Source: Leptopterna dolabrata
Lineage: Eukaryota > Arthropoda > Insecta > Hemiptera > Miridae
Reading direction: 5' to 3'
Length of the DNA stretch: 64,000 bases
Assembly (NCBI GenBank): GCA_954871275.1
Contig: OX940974.1
Coordinates: forward strand, 156,316,934 to 156,380,933
A program made the translations under genes and the position numbers. Below the pieces are notes generated by a model. That model saw nothing but the letters and a program-made list of their open reading frames with translations. It was not told the origin of the DNA and did not search any database. Positions 22,526 to 32,754 of the stretch are shown here, piece after piece. Position 1 is the first letter of the stretch. Each line of letters opens with the position of its first letter.

Positions 22526-22890
22526 TATGACTCTCTTGTCCTTCAATGGCAGGTGGAGCGTAGTTGCGCAACCGCTACAGCATAAGTTGGCATACTGGTT
22601 ACAGTGTGGTTTGCCTCGCGCGGGATGCGTCGGGGTTGTGCCATGCCTGGCCGTGCCTTCTCCCACCGCTAGTGCGGGGCGCCTCTTGTTCCCCTTGCAG
22701 TGCCGGGCTGTGGCCGGGCTCGGCGGGGTCCTCTCTTCCCTGCTGGTTGTTGCTGGGTTCGCCCCCTTGGTCGCGGTCGCTAGGGAGTGGAGCCAGGCGG
22801 GCGCTACTACCCCGTCTGGTGGAGTCTCTCCCTCTTCTGAGGGAGGGCCCGATAAGAGCCCCACTGGGCTAATTCGGTTTCCTTCGATAA
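22526..22890 (+). mobile_element. 365-bp GC-rich insertion between 14-bp direct repeats
   Basis: ACTGTCAGTCATCC occurs at 22512-22525 and again at 22891-22904. It flanks a block clearly more GC-rich than its surroundings that ends TTCCTTCGATAA. A long exact target duplication of this size fits LINE-mediated retroposition of a SINE or structural RNA. No A/B-box pair could be assigned with confidence. Overlapping ORFs here (22527-22949 plus, 22520-22864 minus) are likely caused by base composition. Confidence 0.6.
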
Positions 22891-22904
22891 ACTGTCAGTC
22901 ATCC

Positions 22905-23313
22905 CAAAATGGTGCAAAATATAAGGTTGGCATTTTCAAAATGCCGTAGCTCGAAAACTTGAAAAAAAGTTATGGTTTTAATAATCACGTCATTAAATTG
23001 TATTGTAAAGTTTAGGTTTTTTTTACAGACCACTCGGAGGATTGTACGTCGTGCCATTTGTTCATTGTAACACGGTTCCTCTCCCCGTCACCCACGTCCC
23101 TCCACCGTCTAGGTTCACGGTCACCTTTCTCTACCCCACTCCTACCACCCAACACACCTCCTCTCCTACCCTGCGTTTCCCTTCCCCGTCCTATTCCTTT
23201 TTCGCATCCGCACGGGAAAACCCCACTGTTGCAATCCCTCGTCTCGCGCCACTGGAAATGGGTGGGATTCCCCCTTCTCCGTCATTCTAAAGAGTGCGCC
23301 ACCTCTCCCCTCG
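22905..23313. other. Pyrimidine-rich DNA, pre-insertion flank of the hAT element
   Basis: C/T-rich sequence with open frames but no recognisable protein. It is continuous with 24195 onward once the hAT element and one copy of its target duplication are removed. Confidence 0.4.
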
Positions 23314-23321
23314 GTCATCTC

Positions 23322-24186
23322 CAGAGGTAGGCAAATGCCACATTGCCACGGCGCCACATTAAAATGCCACATTTGACCGATTTTACGGTAAAATGCCACA
23401 TTTGGCCGACTTGGTGGGAAAATGCCACATTTGGGCCAACAACTGAAAAAAAAATTAGGCTTCAAGGCTGTAGTGCAGGAACTGGAGGATGATGCCGCAT
23501 GTGTGAGAACCGCCAAAACTGTAATTAAAGACCCCCAATAATAGCTCTCACAACTCATTTACTTGAAGTCCAACTTCGGCGACATCCCACCAATCATCGA
23601 AAAATTGCAATCACACAATTTACCATTGACCACGGGGATTTCAATGATGGAGGAGATAAGCAACAGGAAATTTCTGGGCCCGATAGGGAATAAAATCGAG
23701 GCCAAGGTGCAGGCAGTCCTCTCCAGGAATTGCGGATGGGAGGAGATGAGGTCAGCAGCCAGCACTCTCTCTGGAGAAGTGGCCACCGTGCGAGAAGACT
23801 GGGATACGGACGACGTTCTCGCCATGAAATTCGCTCCAGTGACTTCGGGAGACGTAGAGAGGACCTTTTCGAAGATGAAATACCTGTTGTCCGACTGAAG
23901 ACGCAACTTCACAATAGACAACGTCGCGGCCATCTTATTCTTTTTTCAATAAAAATTGATGTAAATTTAATGTACGTTATGCAAATATAATGTAAATAAG
24001 TTATTATTGTTATTAATTAGTAAAAATATAGCATATGTTCAGTTTTCTACGTTTCCTATGATAACGATTTATTTTGCCACAAAGGGTCCCTTAAAATGCC
24101 ACATTTCGAACAAAATAAGTGCCACATTGCCACATTATAAATGCCACATTTCGCAAAAAATAAGTGCCACATTTTGCCTGTCTCTG
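23322..24186 (+). mobile_element. Deleted hAT transposon with 8-bp target duplication
   Basis: The left terminus CAGAGGTAGGCAAA and the right terminus (reverse complement CAGAGACAGGCAAAA) are typical hAT inverted repeats. GTCATCTC is duplicated exactly outside both ends (23314-23321 and 24187-24194), the 8-bp duplication expected for hAT. The 865-bp element retains only the C-terminal transposase part. Several copies of TGCCACATT lie in both subterminal regions in the same orientation. Confidence 0.92.
23454..23940 (+). pseudogene. hAT transposase C-terminal dimerisation domain remnant
   Basis: The main open stretch 23563-23898 encodes the family's end region, including LPLTTGISMMEEISNRK-like text and the dimerisation signature SGDVERTFSKMKYLLSD. 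A TGA follows YLLSD (23896-23898) and the frame continues RRNFTIDN, so a stop has replaced a sense codon. An earlier piece (23460-23550) in another frame ends in TAA. The catalytic RNase-H-fold core is absent, so it cannot act as a transposase. Confidence 0.85.
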
Positions 24187-24194
24187 GTCATCTC

Positions 24195-26659
24195 ACAGCG
24201 AAGGGGATGCGTCCTTCTGCCATAACGGTGTACAGCGTGTGTTGTACGCAATGAATGACTGTTTAGAAGAAACTAAACGGAATAGGGCGCGATACCGGAG
24301 TACTTATCGGGCGAAGAAGAAAGATGACCAGAGAGAATCTTCAAAAATTTCATCCATTGGTGACGTCGTTGTCGTTCGACAGAAACAAACGATTTCATCC
24401 TCCGTTATTATGTACCTACTCGAAAAAAATGTTCCATGTTTCCTTGCTTTGATCCTCGATCTAAACTGGTCTGGGGGTCTGAGGATGTCACCCAGATTTC
24501 ATTCAACAATAAACGTACCATCATGAACACAAACTACTGGCGGCTAGACACTCCCTATGGCAACGCTTTTTTTCTTCCTAATGGCCATTAGGTGTTAGGT
24601 TGGTCATATTTATGTTCATTTTTCATATTCATCAACACCGCTTTATTTAATAAAATTCATTTCAACTATTATCTGTCGCATGTAATATTATTCGTTCCAC
24701 GGCACACATATCGAACATATAGCATGTGCAATATGTGGCATGATTCACGTGGCTTTAATATTTCTAGGGTATCTATCCACTAATACTATCCTAGGGTACA
24801 TAGGAAGGAACTACTAGTTCTTGTACGAATAATAGGAGCAAGAAGTAAAAAGAAGGACATGAAACTAAGATAACAAACTGGATTTAACTGCTTTACTGGA
24901 TTTAAGAATTCCGTATTATTTTGTTGGCCTTCATAATATAACGACATTAGGTAAATAAATTAGGTATTACTGCACTTGCTATATACAGTTCAATTACAAT
25001 TAAATTGACCTTCGACACTGCCCATGTGATGTTTTCTTTTCAGGCATCTCATGTGTCTAGGGACCACTGGTGTCAGTAACGATAAGCTATAATATTTTCT
25101 TTACTGGATTTAAGAATTCCGTATTGTTTTGTTGGCCTTCATAATATAACGACATTGTTTCCGGCGGTTTATGGTGATGCCAACAAAAAGACATATTTGA
25201 CATCAAGTTTTCTGGGCACAACAGAGGCTCCAGGGCAGTGGATACTGTAGTTAAGCGTGTGTTTGGAATCCTTATGCAACCATCACAGTAATTTCATGTC
25301 TAAAGTAGATGAAGATTCCAGTGGAAAACTTGTGTTTAGAGGCTGAGAAAATGATGTTTAAGAACAAAATGACTCGCGGGTAGTTAATAAAATAATTAAC
25401 TTACACTGCAGGTGTCTTTCGCTGTGAGCTGTTTAAACTGCTGAAACATAAACTCCCTCTCTTGCTCCTGTAACAGAATCCAGTAACACAGGTGATTGAA
25501 AAATTTACCAAGCAGTAGACATTTTAATCACACATTTAACACACTGAGGCTACATAAGTTATTAGCTTCTGATTTGCTGTGGATCACCATTGACCACTGG
25601 TGGGAACAGTGCCAATTTATGTGTCCCACTCTTCAAGATAGGTACTTGTACTTTCTTATCAACAAATTCAAGACTTTTTGATAAGACCCACATATATGAC
25701 AAACAAACTACACATGAGGAGGCAAACAGATTAAAGCCACAATTTCTGCTCAGAATTATGCTATTTCAGAAAAAATTAAAAATGGATCTTGGGAGCAAAT
25801 AGTTGAGCACTCCCGAAGAATCAAGAAGAAACAAATCTACAACAATGAAACATCGCATATTTTTTCCTTTTCTGCTAATTATTTGCAGAGATCACAAATG
25901 AAAATGAGGTAGGTACTGATCAACGTTTGCCAATCGAAATGTCATCAAATGGTGACTTGAATTTTTGTAATAAAGTACCTGCAACTCATATCACCTCAAT
26001 CTACTGGACTATCTAATTAAAATCATTACTGTAATGGTAATGAATATTACTGGATAATTATTAAATATTATTTTAGGATTATGACCCACCTTGATTTGGG
26101 GTACAACCCAACCACTGCAATATCCCGACATGAGTTCGCGATTGCACACATTTCGCTGTGTTGCGAAGTAAAGTGAAATGTTTATTAAGGGACCTACATA
26201 CCTTTTTAAGAAGAAGATCTTCTATGTGTCGCACTCGACTTACATATTCTTGCATTTGTGACTGTAAGATGACCTTCTCTTCATTAGCCTTCCAAAGTTT
26301 TCTCCTGTAAACGTGGTAACTGTTACAAGTTTTCTTGTATTTACTTCGCAACAACCTTAAAGCGTAACAAGCAGGATTTGAAGATGATACAAGACGGAAT
26401 CCAACCACGAGGATTTCTATGCTTATTAATTTATTTTTTTGTTTCCATAAAATTATTAACACTATAGAAAATGTTTAAATGAAAAATGTTTAAATAACTA
26501 AATACATTGATTCAGGTCAGGGGATGGAAGTACAATGATTTCATCGATAAAATAAGCATGGAATGTTGACTGTCGAGTGGAAGCTTCAGAGGTCAGTTGA
26601 ACTCGATAGATAGGTACCAGATGAGAGATAGGTACCACATTATATGAATAGATTGATAC
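24195..26659. other. Unrecognised AT-rich DNA
   Basis: No convincing gene. A 16-bp palindrome CCTAATGGCCATTAGG lies at 24577-24592. A short open piece at about 25199-25290 and a minus-strand ORF 26079-26462 (127 codons, basic and coiled-coil-like) could be scraps of old transposases, but no family is recognisable. A short direct repeat is listed separately. Confidence 0.35.
24891..25156. repeat. 58-bp dispersed direct repeat pair
   Basis: CTTTACTGGATTTAAGAATT and the following 38 bases occur at 24891-24948 and 25099-25156 with one mismatch. The 150 bases between them are unrelated to the repeat. Confidence 0.85.
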
Positions 26660-26932
26660 TGTTGTGGTACCCTTATAATATACCACTCCTGTGTATATGT
26701 TAAGATTTTTACCAATAAACAACGGAGAAGCCGAGCTACGCAGTGCGAGGGACATGGCCCAGGTAACTCTCCCCCCCAACAGTCCAACAGTCGTTCTGAA
26801 GGGACCTGAGGAAGGTAGAGGCGCTTATAATAACCGCCCAGCTCGGACATTCATCTAATTTCTCTCCAACAAGTGCCTTCTCTCTCAAACTATACCTCCT
26901 CATCACCAACTAAGCCTTCTCCTTCGCTCTAA

Positions 26933-27135
26933 GTTCTCCACGAGGTGAAAACCGGGCGAGAACATCCTTTAGTACTCAACGAGGTGAAAACCGGGCAAGT
27001 ATTCTCCTAGATATTGAACGAGGGGAAAACAGGGCAATATCTTCCTTACCTCTTACCCAGATATCCAAGGAGGTGCAAACGGCGTGGATATCTCCCTATT
27101 CCAATATTCAACGATCTGAAAACCGGGCGAATATT
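26933..27135 (+). repeat. Array of five hairpins with conserved loop and covarying stems
   Basis: Five units share an 18-19-nt core close to AACGAGGTGAAAACCGGGC. Each core is flanked by perfectly or almost perfectly complementary 6-8-nt arms, and the arms differ between units: GTTCTC/GAGAAC (26933-26963), AGTACT/AGTATT (near 26971-27002, one G-T wobble), GATATTG/CAATATC (27010-27041), AGATATCC/GGATATCT (27059-27093), AATATTC/GAATATT (27103-27135). A sixth, degenerate unit follows to about 27182. GGT-GAAA-ACC inside the core could form a GNRA-capped mini-stem. The location in the 5' LTR/leader of Gypsy-1 suggests an RNA-level role. Function unknown. Confidence 0.8.
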
Positions 27136-27176
27136 TACCTAAATCCCACAGGCCTATCCAAGGAGGCTTAAACCGC

Positions 27177-28019
27177 GTGCATACAATCCCTCGCGCTCCT
27201 CTCTCTTCTAAAACTCCTACTCAGTCAAAATCCAACTCAGAGTCATATTTTCCTTCAAGCCAAGCATTACATTTAAAATGTAATCGAAACCAGAGTCATC
27301 ACATTTCGAGAAATATTTTTACCTCAAGCCGACAAGGCAGAACGAACCACAACCCGCAGCGACCGACCCCCTGCACGCCCGCAACTGCCAAGCCACCCTG
27401 CGATTTTCACGCTCCTGCTGGTAAACCCAGCCGGAGCCACTCTCCACTTCAACTAAGATGGAACGGCCCCGCCAACTCCCTCGATACCTTCTCCGATCTC
27501 TGCCGTCCCCTCCATGGAGAAGAAAAGGGTACTGTTTCAAGCACTACCCCTTACATTTGCTCTCCACCCCACTTTCGCCACCGTCCCACACCGCACCTAC
27601 GCCTCAGTGCTCAAGACTCCTCAATCCACTGACGGGCCCCCACAAACGCCGCCTCCTCTCGCTAAAGACATATGCCCACCCCCTCCGAACCCCACCGGCG
27701 CCCTCAAGGTGCCTACCGCCACCATCGCACCTCACTAACCCTCCAGTCTCCCAGCGGCTCTTCATCCGCTGCAAGTGCTCAAACCTCCCGTTCCTGATTG
27801 ACACAGGAGCGGCCATCTCCATCATCCCCAACACCATCCTTCACCGCAAAACACCGTCGAACGATCGACTCCTGTACGCCCGACCATTGGTACCCACATC
27901 CCCTCCTACGGATCTACCACTCTGCCGTACACATAAACGACCACAAACATGAGTGGAAATTCACCATAGCCGAGGTTGAGAAGCCAATCCTCGGCGCCGA
28001 CTTCCTTTCCTATTTCTGA
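27177..28019 (+). pseudogene. Gypsy-1 gag-like and protease remnant
   Basis: The first 550 bases encode proline/serine-rich text in several frames, compatible with a decayed Gag. The protease is recognisable: LIDTGAAISI in the frame of 27458-27952 holds the catalytic Asp-Thr-Gly, and ILGADFL near 27990-28010, in a different frame, is the usual downstream protease motif. At least one frameshift separates them. Confidence 0.7.
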
Positions 28020-28453
28020 TTGCAAGTTGATATGAAAAACTCTCGACTGATCCACCCCGTCTCATACAAACCAATAGGGGGCTTCATCAGCTCTGTCACA
28101 CCTCTTCCTCAGATCGACCCCAAATTTGCAGGACGCCTAACGACCCGAACCTAGACCAACGTCCCACCTCTCGCAAATTTAACACTACATCGAAACTCTC
28201 CGCGAAAGCTCGACGCCTCCATCCCATCCAGCTTTCGCAGGCAAAGCCCACTTCAATCAATTGATCAAGGATAAAATTGTCTGCCCTTCAAACTCCACCT
28301 GGGCTTCACCGCTCCACATATTCCACAAACAAGATGGACAAATCAGCCCATGCAGCAACTATCGAAGGCTAAATTCCAGGACAACCCTGACAACGTTCTG
28401 CATCTCTGAGACTTCTCGTCTCACCTCCATGGCACCACCATGTTCTCCACCCT

Positions 28454-29623
28454 GTAATGGATGAGGGGTTTAACAACGCCGCCCATACAGCGTAGTTTCC
28501 CCCTCTCTATCCTCTAGAAAGGTAGGCTGCCCCCGGAGACAATGGTTTGATTATAACGCAATGCCTCCAGGAGTTGACGATTCGTTTCCGCGAATCGACC
28601 GCCTCTTCAGCCGCATGTCAAAAAGATCGGGAAGAGCCCGCATCCAAGATGGACGGGATTCCCATATACCGTCACACTCCTCCCCTTAAAAACATACTTC
28701 TTTGGAGAAGAAGTATGTGAAGTTAGACACGGGACTGAAAGTAATATGGAGTTCTGATTCAGGAAGGTTTATCTGAAAAACTCCAAAGCTAATAGCTTCC
28801 ATCGTAATGGTACTACTGAGAATTGTTACTGGTGGAGAACTTAGCTCCTTATCAATATCACTTGGCGGACTTGGACAAAAAGGAAATAAAAAAGTCGTTG
28901 TCAGAGGTTCTGGTTCAGGAAAGTTCATCTGAACAACCTCTAGGTGACTAACCCCCATCATAAGATGGACCAACTGGAATATAAAAACATATAAGTAAAT
29001 GAAAGTAGTTGTCAGAGGTTCTGGTTCAGGAAAGTTCATCTGAACAACCTCTGGGTGACTAACCCCCATCATAAGATGGAACAACTGGGAAAATAAGGGG
29101 AAAAATTGGCATTGAAAGCCAGGCATTGAGCGCCTTAAGAATAATAATCAAGTTTGATAATAATAATAGTAATAATAATAATGAGTTTGATTTGATGAAA
29201 AAAGAAAATCCAATGGCCGAAGTGTATATTGATTAACAAAGGGGTTATTAAAAAGAGAAGATATTAAAAAGAGGATTCCTTCTGGAAAACCTCAGAGCTA
29301 TTCCTTCTGGAAAAGCTCTCAAAAAGTGGAGGGGGTACCGAGGATAAAATCCAGCACATACCCACCAACCATGCTCTGCTACCATGTAATGGATGAGGGG
29401 TTTAACAATGCCGCCCATACAGCGTAGTTTCCCCCTCTCCATCCTCTAGAAAGGTAGGGAGGTAGTGTGACAGCTGCCCCCGGAGACAATGGTTTGATTA
29501 TAACGCAATGCCTCCAGGAGTTGACGATTCGTTTCCGCGAATCGACCGCCCCTTCAGCCGCGTGTCAAAAAGATCGGGAAGAGCCCGCATCCAAGATGGA
29601 CGGGATTCCCATATACCGTCAAA
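28454..29623. repeat. 230-bp direct duplication within Gypsy-1 and intervening insert
   Basis: The block 28454-28682 (TGTAATGGATGAGGGGTTTA through CCCATATACCGTCA) is repeated at about 29391-29623 with few changes. The second copy holds an extra GGAGGTAGTGTGACA. The 700 bases between are unrelated to the retroelement and include 28686-29126. The arrangement suggests an insertion accompanied by target-region duplication. Confidence 0.8.
28686..29126 (-). other. 146-codon ORF with internal 37-residue repeats
   Basis: Two in-frame copies of a 111-bp unit (period from 28897 to 29008) encode LMMGVSHPEVVQMNFPEPEP-like text, and a weaker third copy follows. The unit length is a multiple of three, so the frame is kept. 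No known domain is recognised. It may be a fragment of a repetitive protein or simply a tandem DNA repeat that happens to be open. Confidence 0.3.
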
Positions 29624-30000
29624 ACCCTCGATATCTCCTGGGCATTCCACCACATCGACATTTATCGACCTCCATCATCACACCGCTTGGCCTCTTCGAA
29701 TTCCTCAAGATGGGATTCGGCCTACACAATGCGGCTCAGGCCTGGCAGCATTACACATATCAAATTCTATGTGGGCTCCCCTATGTTTTCTGCTTCCTGG
29801 ATGATGTTCTGATAGCTTCCAACTCCGCCGAACATCTGACACCTCTGTGACATCCACCGTACCGAAGGCCTCACCATCAACAAGAGCAAATGCTTCATCG
29901 CTGAACCATCAGTGAAAAGCCTAGGGCACCTTATCACCGCCCAGGGATCACACCGCTCACCGACAAAGTGAACTCCCTCAGACAATTCCCGCACCCACAA

Positions 30001-31417
30001 ACCGTCACTGAGCTCCGACAATTCCTCGGGATGTTGAATTTTTACCCCCAACACATCAGACATGCCGCCCAACATCAGAAACCACTTACTGACGCCATCT
30101 CTTAACCATCCAAGAAACACAAGAACCCGAATCTGGCGTGGTCCTCGGAATTCCAGGAGGCATTCGATCGGTGCAAAACGGATGGATAAAACAACCCTCC
30201 TTACACACCGAGCCCCCAACACAACGCGCGGTCCTCCATCAAAATGTCCTCAAAAATACCTCCCTCAACATTCTTTTCCAAGACCCTCACCTATGCCCAA
30301 TGCAAGTACTCCACCTTCGACAGAGAACTCCTCGCCATCTTTGAAGCCATCAAACACTTCCGTGACTTTGTCAAGGGCTGCTAGTTCTCCTTCACAACAG
30401 ACCACAAGCCATTGACGCACACCCTCCTCCAGACAAGGAAATCGGCCTCTCCGCGCTGCCTCCTTCAATTCACAACTGACATTCTGCTACATGCCAGGCA
30501 CAGAAACTCTGTCGTCGACGCACTCTCCCGGCCATCCCCCGCACCAATCGCTGAACTTTTCCCTTTCCCCTCCCCCAGAACACCTTGGAGCAAACCAGGA
30601 CCCCACTATAGATCCAACCTAGGGAACCTACTCGCAGCCGACAAACTGCAGAAGGTCCCGCCACACCACCACGGATGCAGTACACCCGTACGTGCCACCA
30701 AACCTGCGAAAACAACTAGTCGACGACTACCATGCGCTCCATCATCCTGGGCCCCCTGCCGTTTGAACACCTCCATATCGACATTGTCAAACCGTTTCCC
30801 CCAGAAGAATGGAAACGCTATTGCCTCACAATGATTGACCATGCCACCAAGTGGATCGAGGGCACCCCACTCGCCCACATCACCAGGGAAGCCGTCATCA
30901 AGGCCTTTCTTAACAAATGGGTAGCTAGATACGGTTGTCCACGAATCGTCACAGTCGATGAAGGCCGCCAGTTCAAATCCGCGCAGTTGACAGCACTGCT
31001 CAATTACTGGGGATTACGAAACAACGCACCATGGCCAACCACCCTTAATCCAACGGGAAGGTTGAGCGATGGCACTCCATTTTGAAACAAGCCCTCTCAA
31101 CCTCCAGTAGCACGGCCTCCTGGATGAAGGACCCCTACGTCATGCTGAGCCTCCGCACCGCCGCCCGTCCGACCGATGGCTTTAGTTCGGCTGAACGGAC
31201 CTTCCGCACTCCTTTGCACCTACCTGCCAACATACTCCTCAAAGGACCATCATCCGCTCTTGATCAAACGCAACCTACGCCAATTACTGACATCGCTTAT
31301 CCTAAGCACTTTCACTCAGCCAGCCAAATGCACTCGAAAGAACTGGGGATCCATAAAACCTTGCAACCCCTTTATTCTGGTCCCTTTCAAGTGATCCGCA
31401 CCACAGTCCTTAGCTAA
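30001..31417 (+). pseudogene. Gypsy-1 RNase H and integrase remnant
   Basis: RNase H text (STFDRELLAIFEAIKHFRDF) is readable at about 30300-30380. The integrase core follows with HLHIDIVKPFPPEEW and IDHATKWIE (about 30770-30860), GCPRIVTVDEGRQF (about 30930-30975) and a C-terminal part to 31417. The second catalytic Asp lies in VDEGRQF, where TDxGxQF is usual. Several frame changes and stops are present. Confidence 0.8.
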
Positions 31418-31653
31418 CATCCGTCATGGAGCTCTCACCGCCCCACCGTAGCGGGGTCTCCGGCAAGAACGCCCTGACAACCCCATTACAAAACGCTACC
31501 TTCAGCCATCACGTCTTCTTCTCTCTTTAGTTTATTATTATTATTTTGCACCTTCAGCGCGTATTGTATCTTCATTGCACCATTCCTGTACCATTGCTTC
31601 AGCATCCAACCTTGTCAATTATCTGTTCTTATTAGTAAAATCTGGGGGACATC

Positions 31654-31966
31654 TGTCGTGGTACCCTTACAATATACCTCTTCTGAATATAATATGTTGA
31701 GATTTTTACCAATAAACAATAGAGAAGCCCACCTACGCAGTGCGAGTGACAGGCCCAGGTAACTCACCCTCGAACAGTCGTTTTGATGGGACCTGAGGAG
31801 GGTACAGGCGCCTATAAAAAGCGCCCAACTCGCCAAGCTTGGACATTCATCTAATTTCTCTCCAACAAGTGCCTTCTCTCTCAAACCCTACCTCCTCACC
31901 ACCAACTAAGCCTTCTCCTTCACTCGAGGTAATATCTTTCTTACCTCTTACCCAGCTATCCAAGGA
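31654..31966 (+). repeat. Truncated 3' LTR of Gypsy-1
   Basis: Starts TGTCGTGGTACCC right after a polypurine tract and matches 26660-26935. It then skips most of the hairpin array, resumes at ACCTCTTACCCAG, and is cut at CCAAGGAGG, inside what is the fourth hairpin of the left copy. Confidence 0.75.
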
Positions 31967-32442
31967 GGCAGATACAATGTATTTTCGGGAATTAGAAATC
32001 ATGTTGAACAATTTCGAGACATTATACGGAAGTGCTGAATATAACAAACTTATAGAATTCTGATCAATGAAGCACGCTTCCCTCCAGTTATGACCAGCCT
32101 GAACACAGGTCCAGCAATAAAAAGCCAAAAACGTATCCCTACCAAATAGCTGAGAATATATGAATTTGTCTATGTAAATCATCTCATGAGACACCCTCGG
32201 AACCGCCAACCTAGCATCAGGCTTCCAGGAAGATCTACGCCTCAGAGGAGTCGTGGGAATGCAAGCTCAGCACTTAATCTGCCGACCAACATCCTGGGCA
32301 GACCTTATAAATATCACCCCATCTCAATCCGTCACTCTCGTCCGCAGCATCCAAGTCCACGCGTCCTAGATCTGTACATTATAATAAGGTTTCGTAAATA
32401 AAAGTTTTTTCAAAACATAAGACCCCACATCCGTGACGTCAT
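31967..32442 (+). repeat. 5' LTR of the errantivirus (left edge uncertain)
   Basis: The right edge is fixed by the primer site at 32443. The left edge is inferred from where the Gypsy-1 LTR is interrupted. The block holds TATAAATA near 32307 and AATAAA near 32397. The implied length of about 475 bp is usual for this group. No second LTR in the window is available to confirm the edge. Confidence 0.6.
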
Positions 32443-32459
32443 TGGCGCAGTCGGTAGGA
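32443..32459 (+). promoter_or_regulatory. Errantivirus tRNA-Ser primer-binding site
   Basis: TGGCGCAGTCGGTAGGA matches the 3' end of a serine tRNA, the primer known for the 17.6/297/ZAM group of errantiviruses. It directly follows the LTR. Confidence 0.85.
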
Positions 32460-32754
32460 CACCTCCCGGAAATCAACCAATCAAGGAATCTGGAGCCTTA
32501 TCAACGACTATTGAGGTGTATTAGCTATTTCCAGAATCGACCCATCGGGGGAACCAGCATTCGCTAATCCGAAACCTGCAAGTCCTTCCTTCTCGGAGCG
32601 GAGTCGACCACTTGAGGAGCCATTACCGGAAGAAGACAACAGCTGCCATCGGGCGGGAGTCAACAGAGAGCAGGACACATCATCGTGGCAACTCAAGAAG
32701 GCGGACTCCTGTAAGTCCTTCAAGAATTTTCAATTTCCCGAAATATTTTCTGAA

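Larger units (their letters stand above)
28261..29845 (+). pseudogene. Gypsy-1 reverse transcriptase remnant, rearranged
   Basis: Text typical of the RT N-terminus (a WASPLH motif and a YRRLN motif) lies at 28261-28380. The palm with FLKMGFGLHNAAQAWQ and the YxDD-box equivalent FLDDVLIAS lies at about 29690-29820. Between them is a 230-bp direct repeat separated by foreign sequence. Stops and frame changes occur throughout. Clearly non-functional. Confidence 0.75.
26660..31966 (+). mobile_element. Gypsy-1: decayed Ty3/Gypsy retrotransposon
   Basis: LTR-like blocks start TGTTGTGGTACCC (26660) and TGTCGTGGTACCC (31654). They share AGATTTTTACCAATAAACAA, CTACGCAGTGCGAG and GGACATTCATCTAATTTCTC, but with many differences, so the insertion is old. 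The purine-rich AATCTGGGGGACATC abuts the right LTR as a polypurine tract should. Gag, protease, RT, RNase H and integrase remnants follow in plus-strand order. The right LTR is cut near 31966, where the errantivirus LTR begins. Confidence 0.85.

Noticed and set aside
22520..22949. Protein genes on both strands of the GC-rich insert
   Set aside because: Open frames in several registers without motifs. The 14-bp flanking duplication points to a retroposed non-coding sequence.
26933..27182. Tandem hammerhead ribozymes
   Set aside because: The cores contain GAAA and complementary stems but lack the CUGANGA box and the cleavage-site context, so I do not assign this class.
27319..27837. Minus-strand ORFs opposite the Gypsy-1 gag/protease region
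   Set aside because: Shadows of the proline-rich plus-strand sequence; the protease motif is on the plus strand.
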